Made by a program: the position numbers and the translations under genes. This document shows positions 9,239-18,002 of a DNA stretch of 64,000 nucleotides, in pieces. The first letter of the stretch is position 1. Every line of letters starts with the position of its first letter. Origin of the DNA: Saprospiraceae bacterium. GTDB taxonomy: Bacteria; Bacteroidota; Bacteroidia; Chitinophagales; Saprospiraceae. The stretch is taken from NCBI GenBank assembly GCA_016714025.1, contig JADJOB010000001.1, positions 744,001 through 808,000 on the forward strand, read 5' to 3'. Below the pieces are notes generated by a model. That model ran no database searches, was not told the origin of the DNA, and worked only from the letters and a program-made list of their open reading frames with translations.

Positions 9239-9892
9239 ATGATCAAAATTGAATCACTCCAAGAATTAAAAAACACCTACTGCTATTTATTAATGAGCAT
9301 TGCAACGCTGCTGCTTGCAATGCTATGTTATTACCCGAAAACTGAAAGCTTTCAATTACTCAATTTCTTTCATTGCAAAGGTTTAGATCAATTCTTTATA
9401 CATATTACCTGGCTGGGAGATGGGATTTTTATTCTACTCATATTAATAATTTTAACTTCAGAAAAGAAATATTTACTCTCTCTAAAAATATTAAGTGCTT
9501 ATGTAATCTCCGGGTTATTCGTTCAAATAATAAAAAATATAATTGATATTCCAAGACCGGCAAGTTATTTTAATGGAACCAATATCCTTAAATTAGTAGA
9601 TGGAATAACTTATCATCATCATTCCAGTTTTCCCTCTGGCCATACAACTACTGCATTTGCTGTCAGTATTATTTTTGCATTTAATGCTGCACATAAACTC
9701 ACCTCGGTCCTTTTATTTATTTTAGCATTCCTGGTTGGTTACTCCAGAATTTATCTTGGACAACATTTTCCTGAAGATGTTCTTGCCGGAATGATTATCG
9801 GTTCTTTCATTGGAATACAAATACATTTTACAATACCTAAAATGGTGAGACTGAATCTAAAATCTAAACAAAGGGAATTATCCTTCCAATAA
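9239..9892 (+). CDS. PAP2-family membrane phosphatase
   Basis: A 217-residue membrane protein with all three motifs of the PAP2 acid phosphatase superfamily: KNIIDIPRP (K-x6-RP, about residue 100), FPSGH (about 131) and SRIYLGQHFPEDV (SR-x5-H-x3-D, about 170). Hydrophobic segments surround them, placing the active site on the outer face of the inner membrane. Such enzymes dephosphorylate lipid pyrophosphates such as undecaprenyl pyrophosphate, or lipid A. A lipid-linked-sugar glycosyltransferase follows 166 bases downstream on the same strand, so a shared role in undecaprenyl-phosphate recycling or lipid A modification is a reasonable inference, not proof. Confidence 0.9.
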   Translation: MIKIESLQELKNTYCYLLMSIATLLLAMLCYYPKTESFQLLNFFHCKGLDQFFIHITWLGDGIFILLILIILTSEKKYLLSLKILSAYVISGLFVQIIKNIIDIPRPASYFNGTNILKLVDGITYHHHSSFPSGHTTTAFAVSIIFAFNAAHKLTSVLLFILAFLVGYSRIYLGQHFPEDVLAGMIIGSFIGIQIHFTIPKMVRLNLKSKQRELSFQ

Positions 9893-10058
9893 GTTCTTAG
9901 CTAATTTAAAAGCTCAACCTACATTTTTAGATATGAATGAAATTCAATAAAAGCAAAATACCTGAAATTTATTATAGTTGCATTATGTGATTTTTTGTCA
10001 CTAAAAATTAAAATCCTTGCTTTGCCACAATTAGGATACAAAATCTGAATACTAACAA

Positions 10059-11642
10059 ATGGTATTAAAATATAAGCAAAATTCCTTAGAATTGAGAGTA
10101 CTCTTGCTGTTTGCAATTGCAGCAGCTTTGCTGTTTTCTGGACTGAATGCAAATCCGATTTACATTAAAGATGAAGCAAAGAATGCACAATGTGCGCGTG
10201 AAATGTACAAACGCAATGATTTGCTAATACCAACATTTAATGGCAGGTTACGGTCAGACAAGCCTCCTTTTCCATATTTTGCAATGTATGCGTCTTACAA
10301 GCTCTTTGGAGTAAACCCATTTGCATCGAGATTTTTTTCCGCTATTTGCGGAATGCTTACATTGTTCTTTGTATATCATATTTCTAAAAAATATTTAAAC
10401 AAAGAAACTGCATTCATTAGTGTTTGCTTACTTCTTAGTTCGTTTCATTTTTTATTTGAATTTAGAATGGCTGTTCCCGATCCCTACTTAATTTTTTTTA
10501 TGACATCCACCATATTGAGTTACTTTCTATATACTCAAAAAAATAGATGGATCTACTTACTGATTTGTGCCGTTACTGCAGCAGCAGGATTTTTATCAAA
10601 GGGTCCCATTGCTTTAATTCTACCATTAATTGCTTTATTTGTCTGGTCACATTGGGATCAAAAAATGCAATTATTTTTTTCAATTAAATCGACCCTTTTA
10701 GTCCTATTCACATTTGTATTAATAGTGCCTTGGTTTCTAAAAATTCATTGGGAAACGAATGGACTTTATACACATGATTTTTTTATAACCAATAATGTGA
10801 ATCGCTTTACGGACCCTATGGAAGGTCATAGTGGAAATGCCTTCATCATCATACTTTTTGTTTTAGTTGGAATGCTTCCTGCCACTCTATTTATTGAATA
10901 TCCCATACGGAATCTTATTAAACATTCTACACCATCCCTAATCAAGCTTTCAGTTAGCTGTGTGCTTGTAATTATCGGTTTCTTTTGTTTTTCCAATACA
11001 AAGCTGCCAAATTATCCCATGCCGGCGTATCCATTTATTGCAATCATTACAGCATATGGGATACAGCAGGCTCAGGCAGTATTGCTTAAAAAATATATAT
11101 GGATAGTATTTGCTATGATTTCCTTCATAATCCCTGTTTCTGTATTTTTTCTTTTAGGAAACATACCAGAAACAAAGGATTTAAAATATTGTGCATGCTT
11201 GCTGTTGATATTACCAATTAGCATATTTGCATTACTTTTTACAAAAAACAAATTGAGTCTCAATATGATACTATATTGTTTATTTTCATGCTTCTTCTTA
11301 TTCAATTTCACTTTTTACAATGTAGTTTATCCCAAAATACTCGTTCGAAATCCTGTTATCATAACCAGCTCCCAATGGAATCCTAAGGAGCAATTATACG
11401 CTTACCAAATGTATAATCCCGGTTTTAATTATTATTTAGATAAACCGGTCTTCATATTGAAGGATTCAATTTCCCTGTTCAACACTTTAACAGAAGATCC
11501 ATCACGAAAAGTAATCTCAAGGTTGAAACTATATGAAAATTTGGATACAAGTAAACTGCTGTTATTGGCGAGCTATCCTGATTTATTTGAATCGCCAACC
11601 ACAGTGATTTTTAAATTGAAACCCAAGGATTGGCCAAACTAG
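10059..11642 (+). CDS. GT39/ArnT-type membrane glycosyltransferase
   Basis: A 527-residue polytopic membrane protein of the dolichyl/undecaprenyl-phosphate mannosyltransferase class. After the first membrane helix comes the first-loop acidic pair in NPIYIKDEAKNAQCAREM (about residues 30-48), then a region matching ArnT-like proteins (LRSDKPPFPYF, FLSKGPIALILP) and about ten more hydrophobic segments, with a short soluble C-terminal part. These enzymes move a sugar from undecaprenyl phosphate onto lipid A, protein or glycan on the periplasmic side. Acceptor and sugar cannot be read from the sequence. Confidence 0.88.
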   Translation: MVLKYKQNSLELRVLLLFAIAAALLFSGLNANPIYIKDEAKNAQCAREMYKRNDLLIPTFNGRLRSDKPPFPYFAMYASYKLFGVNPFASRFFSAICGMLTLFFVYHISKKYLNKETAFISVCLLLSSFHFLFEFRMAVPDPYLIFFMTSTILSYFLYTQKNRWIYLLICAVTAAAGFLSKGPIALILPLIALFVWSHWDQKMQLFFSIKSTLLVLFTFVLIVPWFLKIHWETNGLYTHDFFITNNVNRFTDPMEGHSGNAFIIILFVLVGMLPATLFIEYPIRNLIKHSTPSLIKLSVSCVLVIIGFFCFSNTKLPNYPMPAYPFIAIITAYGIQQAQAVLLKKYIWIVFAMISFIIPVSVFFLLGNIPETKDLKYCACLLLILPISIFALLFTKNKLSLNMILYCLFSCFFLFNFTFYNVVYPKILVRNPVIITSSQWNPKEQLYAYQMYNPGFNYYLDKPVFILKDSISLFNTLTEDPSRKVISRLKLYENLDTSKLLLLASYPDLFESPTTVIFKLKPKDWPN

Positions 11643-11836
11643 ATTTCTAATTTAATTGTGTTTACCTTTTTTATAAAAATTCTCAATTCCACTTGATCAT
11701 CAGCTTAAAATGAGAACGATTAGACACTTTCAGCTCCTTGCTATAATTCATTGACATTTCTGAATAAAAATAAAAACTTGCAATTAAAAAATATGTATTA
11801 TTTTCGATTGATTTTCAACTTCATTAAATCTTAAAT

Positions 11837-12382
11837 ATGAATACTTTCAAACTCCTGTTTCCTATTGCAATGGTGTTAATTGGTTTTTCCTGCGACAAAG
11901 AGGATACCAATCCAAATGGTACCAATGAATGCGATGCTGAGATTTTAGCTGATTGTTATGCGCACAATTGGAAGGAATTTTTAAGTTTGGATATGACTGT
12001 AGATGGCGCTCATTATAAAACCCAATATACCGTATCAGGCACCATAAGTATCTTCTCTTATAAAGCTACATTAAATACGATTTGTGATCTCTCAAAATTT
12101 ATCGTTGATCTTAGCTCAAGTCTGGATCCGAATTTGACTAACTTTGACTATCTGGGTGAGGTCTATATTGAAGCTGAAGATTTTAAATTAAATTTCACCA
12201 ATTTGGATGGGATTATTTCTTCACATTTTTCAGAAGAATTAAAACGTCCCAACATTAAAAAAATTGAAATTTACAATACCCTGCTTCGCTTAAATAATCA
12301 AAGTGGTTTGAGTGATGAAGAATGGTATAATCAAAATGTCAACTATCATGGAATGACCTTGCGGTATCGGAATAAGAAATAA
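11837..12382 (+). CDS. Small lipoprotein of unknown function
   Basis: A 181-residue protein with a lipoprotein signal peptide (MNTFKLLFPIAMVLIGFSC, lipobox cysteine at 19) followed by an acidic linker. The rest is a mixed alpha/beta soluble domain with no motif I recognise. It stands alone on the plus strand and its stop codon is followed within about a dozen bases by an AAGCTA-type repeat array. Confidence 0.65.
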   Translation: MNTFKLLFPIAMVLIGFSCDKEDTNPNGTNECDAEILADCYAHNWKEFLSLDMTVDGAHYKTQYTVSGTISIFSYKATLNTICDLSKFIVDLSSSLDPNLTNFDYLGEVYIEAEDFKLNFTNLDGIISSHFSEELKRPNIKKIEIYNTLLRLNNQSGLSDEEWYNQNVNYHGMTLRYRNKK

Positions 12383-12393
12383 GGAAACTGCAT

Positions 12394-12484
12394 TAAAAGC
12401 TAAGAAGCTAAAAAGCTATTAAGCTATCAAGCTAAAAAGCTATTAAGCTAAAAAGTTAAAAAGCTTACAAGCTTAACAGTTTAA
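12394..12484 (+). repeat. AAGCTATT-word repeat array
   Basis: About ten degenerate copies of a 7-9 base word (AAGCTAA, AAGCTATT, AAGCTATC) begin just behind the stop codon at 12382. The same word, in the same orientation relative to the gene it follows, fills 16063-16203. Confidence 0.85.
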
Positions 12485-12502
12485 CAAAAGAAGCATTGTT
12501 CC

Positions 12503-12535
12503 TCCTATCAACTAACAACCATCAACTATCAACTA
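12503..12535. repeat. Short ATCAACTA-word array
   Basis: Four degenerate copies of ATCAACTA/ACAACC. It is the reverse complement of the GTTGATAG words at 56532-56610, so the two arrays belong to one family. Confidence 0.7.
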
Positions 12536-12574
12536 ATTTATTTCATGCAGAGACGCAGTGACGTTGAAACTCAA

Positions 12575-12644
12575 GGATGTCGGTATGATGGCAAGAATAG
12601 CCATCATTCGAAGATTTGTTGACCCATAAGGATGCCGACGATCC
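12575..12644. repeat. Palindromic element 1 carrying a copy of the tRNA-Gln 3' end
   Basis: Outer arms GGATGTCGG and CCGACGATCC pair with a one-base bulge; inside is a second hairpin ATGATGGC...GCCATCAT. The right part contains TTGACCCATAAGGAT, identical to the 3' end of the tRNA-Gln gene 190 bases away. From 12575 to about 12632 it matches element 3 at nearly every position. Confidence 0.8.
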
Positions 12645-12685
12645 AAACGAATCGATTTCTATCTATTTAAAACATGGCTTTGTTT

Positions 12686-12734
12686 GGATGTCGGCATGCT
12701 GACAAGCTTTGCTTCGTCAGCATCCCGACGATCC
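12686..12734. repeat. Palindromic element 2 (REP-like hairpin)
   Basis: TTGGATGTCGGCATGCTGAC and GTCAGCAT-C-CCGACGATCCAA form a near-perfect long stem around a short AAGCTTTGCTTC loop. The outer arms are the same as in element 1, so this looks like a dispersed extragenic palindrome family. Confidence 0.8.
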
Positions 12735-12769
12735 AAGTGTCTCTTTCTTTCAAACTAAATTATTTCTTT

Positions 12770-12829
12770 GGATGTCGGGATGATGGCAAGAATTGCCATC
12801 ATTCGAAGATGAGTTGACCCATAAGGATT
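12770..12829. repeat. Palindromic element 3 fused to the tRNA-Gln 3' end
   Basis: GGATGTCGG followed by the hairpin ATGATGGC...GCCATCAT, running directly into the 3' end of the tRNA gene. It is almost the same as the left 58 bases of element 1. On the tRNA transcript the hairpin lies directly downstream and could act in 3' processing or termination. Confidence 0.75.
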
Positions 12830-12884
12830 CGAACCTTAACTGAATGAACCAAAATCACTAGTGCTACCGTTACACCATGGGTCA
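12814..12884 (-). tRNA. tRNA-Gln (anticodon UUG)
   Basis: A full cloverleaf on the minus strand: acceptor stem TGACCCA/TGGGTCA, D arm with GTGTAACGGTAGCAC, anticodon stem AGTGA/TCATT (one G-T pair) around loop TTTTGGT giving anticodon TTG, and T arm with GGTTCGAATCC. Discriminator base A at 12814; CCA is not encoded. It stands alone, 51 bases upstream of hpt on the same strand in genome order but not obviously co-transcribed. Confidence 0.95.
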
Positions 12885-12935
12885 ATTTCTAAACGGAGGG
12901 CAAAAATAAGCAGTTTTATTAAATTGGAAAGCCCT

Positions 12936-13475
12936 TTATTGGCTTTTTAAATGATAAATATCTTTTAATTCCCTTCCGCACTCATTGTAATCCATTCCAA
13001 AACCGACTACAAACTCAGGTCCAATCTCAAATCCGATGAAATTTAGAGGGATTGGATGCTTCAATTGAAGGGGTTTGTACAATAATGTAGCGATCGCCAG
13101 CTGTTCCAAATTTTGAGCCAATAGCACTTCAGAGAGCTGCTTTAAGGTATTTCCAGTATCAACAATATCTTCTAATATAAGCAAATTTTTGCCTCTAAAC
13201 TGGTTTAATAATTGCCTGTCAAACTGAATTGCTCCAACTGAATGCATGCCTTGATACGACTTAACTTGCTGATAATGTGCATTGTAGTTAAATTCAAACC
13301 GTGGCATAATGGCATCGGCAAACATTTTAGCTCCGTCCAATAACACAAGAATTTCAAGTTGCTGTCCGGAATAGGCTTTGTTGATTTGTTGAGCTAACTC
13401 TTCAATTTTGTCAAGGATGCTGGAGTTGGGTATAAAGAGTTGAAATGTTTTATCAACTAATTGAATTTCAATCAC
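12936..13475 (-). CDS. hpt: Hypoxanthine phosphoribosyltransferase
   Basis: A 179-residue purine salvage enzyme that makes IMP or GMP from hypoxanthine or guanine and PRPP. The PRPP-binding loop LLILEDIVDTGNTL is at residues about 99-112, the pyrophosphate-loop segment VLLDGAKMFADAI is near 45-57, and VGFGMDYNECGRELKDIY near the C-terminus fits the purine-contacting end (a typical GFxxDYxxxYR region, here with E-C-G-R). Length is normal. It overlaps the end of the upstream M28 peptidase gene by eight bases, so the two are translated from one transcript. Confidence 0.95.
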   Translation of the reverse strand: MIEIQLVDKTFQLFIPNSSILDKIEELAQQINKAYSGQQLEILVLLDGAKMFADAIMPRFEFNYNAHYQQVKSYQGMHSVGAIQFDRQLLNQFRGKNLLILEDIVDTGNTLKQLSEVLLAQNLEQLAIATLLYKPLQLKHPIPLNFIGFEIGPEFVVGFGMDYNECGRELKDIYHLKSQ

Positions 13476-14877
13476 CCAGTCCGTATTTATCCATCAAATA
13501 AACCAAACTGGCCATGGCAGCTGAACCTAAAGCCAATTCACGGGGATGTACTGCTTCGATTCGATCAATTTCTGTATGGTGGTAATCAAAATAGCGCTGA
13601 GAGTCCGGTTTTAAGCCAAGTAACAATCCTTTTTGACTTTTTAATTGGCCAACATCGGCTCCGGAACCACCTCTTTGAAGTTTGAGTTCGAATATTGACA
13701 ATAGATCCTTCCACTTCATTAAGGTTTTTTCATATTTAACCATGACAGCAGAATCTGCATCATAACTAAATCCATGCGGCGTAAATCCGCCAGCATCAGA
13801 CTCAATTGCTGCTAAATGAAACTCTTTGTTTTCGTTTGAAACTTGTGCATAGGTTCGCGCTCCAGCCAAGCCATTTTCTTCATTCTGAAATAATACACAG
13901 CGTATAGTTCGTTTGGGTTGGTATCCTAATTTTCTAAATAAATGAAGCACTTCCATCGAATGAACACAGCCGGCTCCGTCATCATGGGCTCCACCTCCGA
14001 CATCCCAGGAATCCAAATGACCTCCAACTACAATAATTTCCTCTGGTTTTACACTCCCTTTAATTTCACCAATCACACTGTAGCTCTGTTTTGGGCCTCT
14101 TTGCTCACAATTCGTTTTGATATAAATTTGAGTTGGACTTACAGCCAGCCATTGACTCAATAAATCTGCATCTCTCGTTGAAATAGCTAATGAAGGAATC
14201 GCCTCCACGCCTTCATCAAAAATACTGGTTCCCGTATGAGGAACGTCATCTCTGCGACCGGTCATGGATCGAACCAAACACGCTTTTGCACCAAATTTAG
14301 CAACCGCATTGGGTCCGAATACCCGTTGATCTACACAGGAACCATAACTGGTAAATGTATGAAAATCGGCATCGTGAAATGCGCGGTTGAAAAACACTAT
14401 TTTACCTTTTAGAGCCTCTCCTAATTTTTTTACTTCTTCAATGGTTTTTACCTCAACGACATCTCCCGATATCCCAACTTCAGGCGTTCCTGCAGAATTA
14501 CCCAAAGCCAAAGCATGTATTTTTTTGGTTCCCACCAAAGGGTGATTAATAACTTCTACGACTTCCGGCGCGCCCCGGTACCAATAATTAATAGTACAAG
14601 GCTGCTTCCAAACTTTAGTACAACCGATGCTGTCTAAAATTTGATTTGTAAATTCAATGGCTGCCATATTTTGAGGTGATCCTGCAATCCGGTGTCCAAT
14701 CGTTTCCGATAAATAATACAACCATTTATAAGCTATCTGCTCCTCAAGTGCCTGATTATAAATTTTTTTGATGAATAAAGAATCTTCTCTATTATTTTGC
14801 GCTTTAACAGTCAAGCAAATCACAGAATTAAAAATGAACACTAAACAAACAGCACTTTTAAAATTAAACCGAAGCAT
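13468..14877 (-). CDS. Secreted M28-family metallopeptidase with PA domain
   Basis: A 469-residue exported peptidase. Signal peptide at residues 1-26 (ends VKAQ). A protease-associated (PA) insert (about 120-260) precedes the di-zinc M28 catalytic core: GGHLDSW (first His-Asp), HDDGAG (bridging Asp), QNEENGLAG (catalytic Glu-Glu), IESDAGG (Asp) and the final His in FDYHHTEIDRI. Members are aminopeptidases or carboxypeptidases of the periplasm or outer surface. It leads a two-gene unit with hpt (eight-base overlap). Confidence 0.93.
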   Translation of the reverse strand: MLRFNFKSAVCLVFIFNSVICLTVKAQNNREDSLFIKKIYNQALEEQIAYKWLYYLSETIGHRIAGSPQNMAAIEFTNQILDSIGCTKVWKQPCTINYWYRGAPEVVEVINHPLVGTKKIHALALGNSAGTPEVGISGDVVEVKTIEEVKKLGEALKGKIVFFNRAFHDADFHTFTSYGSCVDQRVFGPNAVAKFGAKACLVRSMTGRRDDVPHTGTSIFDEGVEAIPSLAISTRDADLLSQWLAVSPTQIYIKTNCEQRGPKQSYSVIGEIKGSVKPEEIIVVGGHLDSWDVGGGAHDDGAGCVHSMEVLHLFRKLGYQPKRTIRCVLFQNEENGLAGARTYAQVSNENKEFHLAAIESDAGGFTPHGFSYDADSAVMVKYEKTLMKWKDLLSIFELKLQRGGSGADVGQLKSQKGLLLGLKPDSQRYFDYHHTEIDRIEAVHPRELALGSAAMASLVYLMDKYGLGD

Positions 14878-14989
14878 GGTTTCTTTGTTTTTTAATTAAT
14901 GGAGAGGTTTACAAATTGCTAAATTGTTCCAAAATTACAAGAATCCGTTTACATTCATTCATTTAGTCATCAAATCGAATCAAAATCTT

Positions 14990-16057
14990 ATGAAATTCAA
15001 TGCACCTATTTTAGTTAGGATCTTTATGCTCGTTTTTTCAAGTCTAATGACCTCCTATGCCCAAATTGGCGAACAAAATGCCGAACAGGAAAAAAAGCGA
15101 ATGGAAAAAATGCAAGAATCCATGAAAATGGAAGTTGCAGATGGTTGGAATCAAAAAGCTGGTATTGGATTGGACCTGGGTCAATTACTCAACATCAACC
15201 CATACGTAGGATCTGGTTCGAACAGATTGGGATTGGGTGGTGCTGTGAACTATAAATTTCAATATAAAAAATCAAAATTCAGTTGGTCGAATGACCTGCT
15301 GTTTAGCTTATCGACCCAACGCATCGGATCGGGAACCATTGCTGCAGGTTCTGATGATAAATTGCCCTTTGAAAAAGCACTGGATCTTTTAACATTCAAT
15401 AGCAATTTTGCCTATCAAGTCCGTGAGGCTTCACCCTGGGCCTATTCTTTTGATCTAGGCTTGCGTACCCAGGTACTTTCTTCACATCAAGACTCTGCAA
15501 GCAGTAAAATTTATTTAAAAGAATTGCATGTGAATCCATACAACACGAATTTAGTTTCCAAGTTATTTTCTCCTGCCTTAATAACTCTGGCACCCGGTGT
15601 AAAATACACGCATGGAAAAAAATATTATGCTTTTCTTTCTCCTGTTGCCGGACAAATTCTATTAGTCAGTGATCAAAACATTGCCAATCTTGGTATTCAT
15701 GGAACCAAATTGAAGGAAGGCAGTACCAATGAATATGAAACATCCAAATTTGCTTTGGGTGCCTTGGCTAAAGGTGGATACAGCAATACCTATTTTGAAA
15801 AATTAAATTTCAACACAGAGCTTTCTTTATTTTCAGATTATTTGGATAAACCACAAAACATCGATGTGGTCTGGACTAATAGCCTCGGCATTGAATTATT
15901 CAAAGGACTCAACCTAAGCCTACGCGGAGACCTCTATTACGACGATGACAAACGAAACAACATCAGCGATTCCAACGCAGTCGGCGGCTTCAAAGGCGTT
16001 GGAAAACGGGTAAATTTTATTGAACAACTGTTGATTGGATATACGAGAAATTTTTAA
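14990..16057 (+). CDS. DUF3078 outer-membrane protein
   Basis: A 355-residue protein with the DUF3078 pattern known only in Bacteroidota: GWNQKAGIGLDLGQLLNINPYVGSG region cut here as GWNQKAGIGLDL and NINPYVGSG, followed by alternating aromatic beta strands (FKYKKSKFSW-like segments, SLSLRGDLYYD at the end). I start at ATG 14990 because MKFNAPILVRIFMLVF is a proper signal peptide; the longer frame from 14924 adds a polar leader in front of it. Function unknown; probably a small outer-membrane barrel. A short coiled segment (QEKKRMEKMQESM) follows the signal peptide. Confidence 0.85.
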   Translation: MKFNAPILVRIFMLVFSSLMTSYAQIGEQNAEQEKKRMEKMQESMKMEVADGWNQKAGIGLDLGQLLNINPYVGSGSNRLGLGGAVNYKFQYKKSKFSWSNDLLFSLSTQRIGSGTIAAGSDDKLPFEKALDLLTFNSNFAYQVREASPWAYSFDLGLRTQVLSSHQDSASSKIYLKELHVNPYNTNLVSKLFSPALITLAPGVKYTHGKKYYAFLSPVAGQILLVSDQNIANLGIHGTKLKEGSTNEYETSKFALGALAKGGYSNTYFEKLNFNTELSLFSDYLDKPQNIDVVWTNSLGIELFKGLNLSLRGDLYYDDDKRNNISDSNAVGGFKGVGKRVNFIEQLLIGYTRNF

Positions 16058-16062
16058 AGTAA

Positions 16063-16203
16063 GTAGCTGTTTAGCTGTTAAGCTGTTTAGCTTGTTAGCT
16101 TATTAGCTTGTTAACTTATTAGCTTGATAGCTTATTAGCTTGATAGCTTATTAGCTTGATAGCTTGATAGCTTATTAGCTTATTAGCTTCTTAGCTTCTT
16201 AGC
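16063..16203 (-). repeat. AGCTTATT-word repeat array
   Basis: About 17 degenerate 8-9 base words (AGCTTATT, AGCTTGAT, AGCTTGTT, AGCTGTTT) fill the gap between two convergent genes. Read on the minus strand they begin six bases behind the stop of the gene at 16209 as AAGCTAAG, exactly as the array at 12394 begins behind its own gene. Confidence 0.88.
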
Positions 16204-16208
16204 TCAAT

Positions 16209-16895
16209 TTACATTCTTTCAAGTTCAAAAGCTGCTTCTGCATTCTTCATTTGAATTTTGTTATAAAACTTAAACAAATCTTTATTAAGGCGCCGCAACC
16301 AATTTCTTACATTTTTTTGAATGTGGTCGGATGATGCTATCCGGGTTAAATTTGATTTGAAATTATTTTCATTGATGAATGGAAACCCATGCTCCAATAA
16401 TACCCCATCCGAAGTTTGAAACATCCAAACTTCGGATCCACCATTTGGGCTGGTGGTTTTAATCAAAATAAATAAACTGTCCGGATTGATTTTTTGCTGA
16501 CTTTCCAGAATCAATGAATCATTCAGAAAATAATTTCCCTGAAAACGATTTTTTTTCAAATCCGCTAAATCTTTGTCATAACAAAAGACATACGGATTAA
16601 ATCGATAATAGTTTTTAAAGGCTTTAATAAATGCTTTATTAAACTGATCCCGGCCTAATTTTATTTCTGAAATGGTTTCGGCTATTTTTTGTTTACATTT
16701 GGCATTGCAATCGGACGCGTTTGCTGCTTTTTCATAGTGGAGTAGCTTGTTTTGATTGGATTCCAGACAAACCAAAAGTGTTGAATTTTTTAACTGCAGG
16801 ATGCTGGAACCATCCCTGTGTATCATCCCTTTGTCCTGTGCACATATCGATACCAATCCTAATATGTTAATTAAATAATAAAAGCCCCATTTCAT
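16209..16895 (-). CDS. Secreted protein of unknown function
   Basis: A 228-residue protein with a signal peptide (residues 1-19, ending ICAQ). After it come a helical part with a CNAKCKQK cysteine pair (about residues 64-71) and a C-terminal alpha/beta domain (TSPNGGSEVWMFQTSDG). I recognise no family. It is divergent from the Bat operon, with 108 bases between the two starts, so a link with that operon is possible but unsupported. Confidence 0.65.
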   Translation of the reverse strand: MKWGFYYLINILGLVSICAQDKGMIHRDGSSILQLKNSTLLVCLESNQNKLLHYEKAANASDCNAKCKQKIAETISEIKLGRDQFNKAFIKAFKNYYRFNPYVFCYDKDLADLKKNRFQGNYFLNDSLILESQQKINPDSLFILIKTTSPNGGSEVWMFQTSDGVLLEHGFPFINENNFKSNLTRIASSDHIQKNVRNWLRRLNKDLFKFYNKIQMKNAEAAFELERM

Positions 16896-17003
16896 ATAAT
16901 CAGTTTCTCTGTTTTTTACGTTTTTAGCAATGCTTTTGCATTCTATACTATTAAGAACGCAAAAATCAACAATTCATAGTCTTTAATTTTATATTTTTTA
17001 CTT

Positions 17004-18002
17004 ATGTCGCAATATCTTGATATTGAATCCCTCAATCAACAGATTGGTATTGAAAGTGCCTTTTTGGATAAACTCATTGAGCAACAAAAGCGCATTGTGG
17101 TTGGTCAAAAACATATGGTTGACCGAATGATTCTTGGTTTACTTACCAACGGTCACATTCTGTTAGAAGGTTTGCCCGGATTAGCTAAAACATTGGCTAT
17201 CAAAACTTTGGCACAATCTATTGACGCAAGTTTTAATAGAATTCAATTTACTCCGGATTTGTTACCTGCCGACATCATTGGTACATTGATCTATAATCCG
17301 GCGAATCAAAATTTCTCTGTCAGAAAAGGTCCCATTTTTGCCAATTTTATTTTAGCAGATGAGATCAATCGGGCTCCAGCCAAAGTGCAATCCGCTCTGT
17401 TGGAGGCCATGCAAGAAAAGCAGGTTACTATTGGAAAAGAAAGTTTTAAGCTGGAAGAACCCTTTTTGGTCCTGGCCACCCAAAATCCAATCGAACAAGA
17501 AGGAACCTACCCCTTACCGGAAGCTCAAACCGATCGTTTTATGATGAAAGTGCTCATTGATTATCCAACCCAAGATGAAGAACGGGAAATTATGCGTCGC
17601 AATCTCAGCAAACAGATTGATGAAAAAATTGAACCCATCATCCATCCAAACGATATTTTGAAAGCACGGACCGCGGTTTCAAAAATTTATATGGATGAAC
17701 GTATCGAAAAATATATTATCAATCTTGTCTTTGCGACCAGAAGGCCTGAACAATTTAAATTGAAAGAAATTACCCAATGGATTCAATATGGTGCATCTCC
17801 ACGTGCGAGTATATTTATGGCACTCGCCAGCAAAGCACACGCATTTATGCAACATCGGGGATTTGTAATTCCAGACGACATTCAAAATGTATGTCGTGAT
17901 ATTTTAAGACATCGGATCGGATTAAGTTATGAAGCGGAAGCTGAAAATATCAATCAAGATGAAATTATTTCACGCATTTTATCCAAGGTAGAAGTTCCTT
18001 AA
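17004..18002 (+). CDS. moxR: MoxR-family AAA+ ATPase, first gene of the Bat operon
   Basis: A 332-residue AAA+ ATPase. Walker A is EGLPGLAKT (about residue 50), Walker B is FILADEINRAP (about 115), sensor 1 lies in ATQNPIEQEGTYPLPEAQ and the MoxR lid domain fills the C-terminal third. MoxR proteins are chaperone-like ATPases working with von Willebrand factor A proteins on metalloprotein or complex assembly. Here the gene heads a nine-gene run with the VWA proteins BatA and BatB. Its stop codon overlaps the next start by one base. Confidence 0.95.
   Translation: MSQYLDIESLNQQIGIESAFLDKLIEQQKRIVVGQKHMVDRMILGLLTNGHILLEGLPGLAKTLAIKTLAQSIDASFNRIQFTPDLLPADIIGTLIYNPANQNFSVRKGPIFANFILADEINRAPAKVQSALLEAMQEKQVTIGKESFKLEEPFLVLATQNPIEQEGTYPLPEAQTDRFMMKVLIDYPTQDEEREIMRRNLSKQIDEKIEPIIHPNDILKARTAVSKIYMDERIEKYIINLVFATRRPEQFKLKEITQWIQYGASPRASIFMALASKAHAFMQHRGFVIPDDIQNVCRDILRHRIGLSYEAEAENINQDEIISRILSKVEVP

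Noticed and set aside
12616..12632. tRNA pseudogene
   Set aside because: Only the last 15 bases of tRNA-Gln are present; there is no further cloverleaf part.
12575..12884. Genomic island bounded by tRNA-end repeats
   Set aside because: The copies are only about 195 bases apart and enclose no gene, so no island is present now.
16063..16203. CRISPR-like array
   Set aside because: The words are 8-9 bases and touch each other; there are no 20-40 base spacers and no cas genes.
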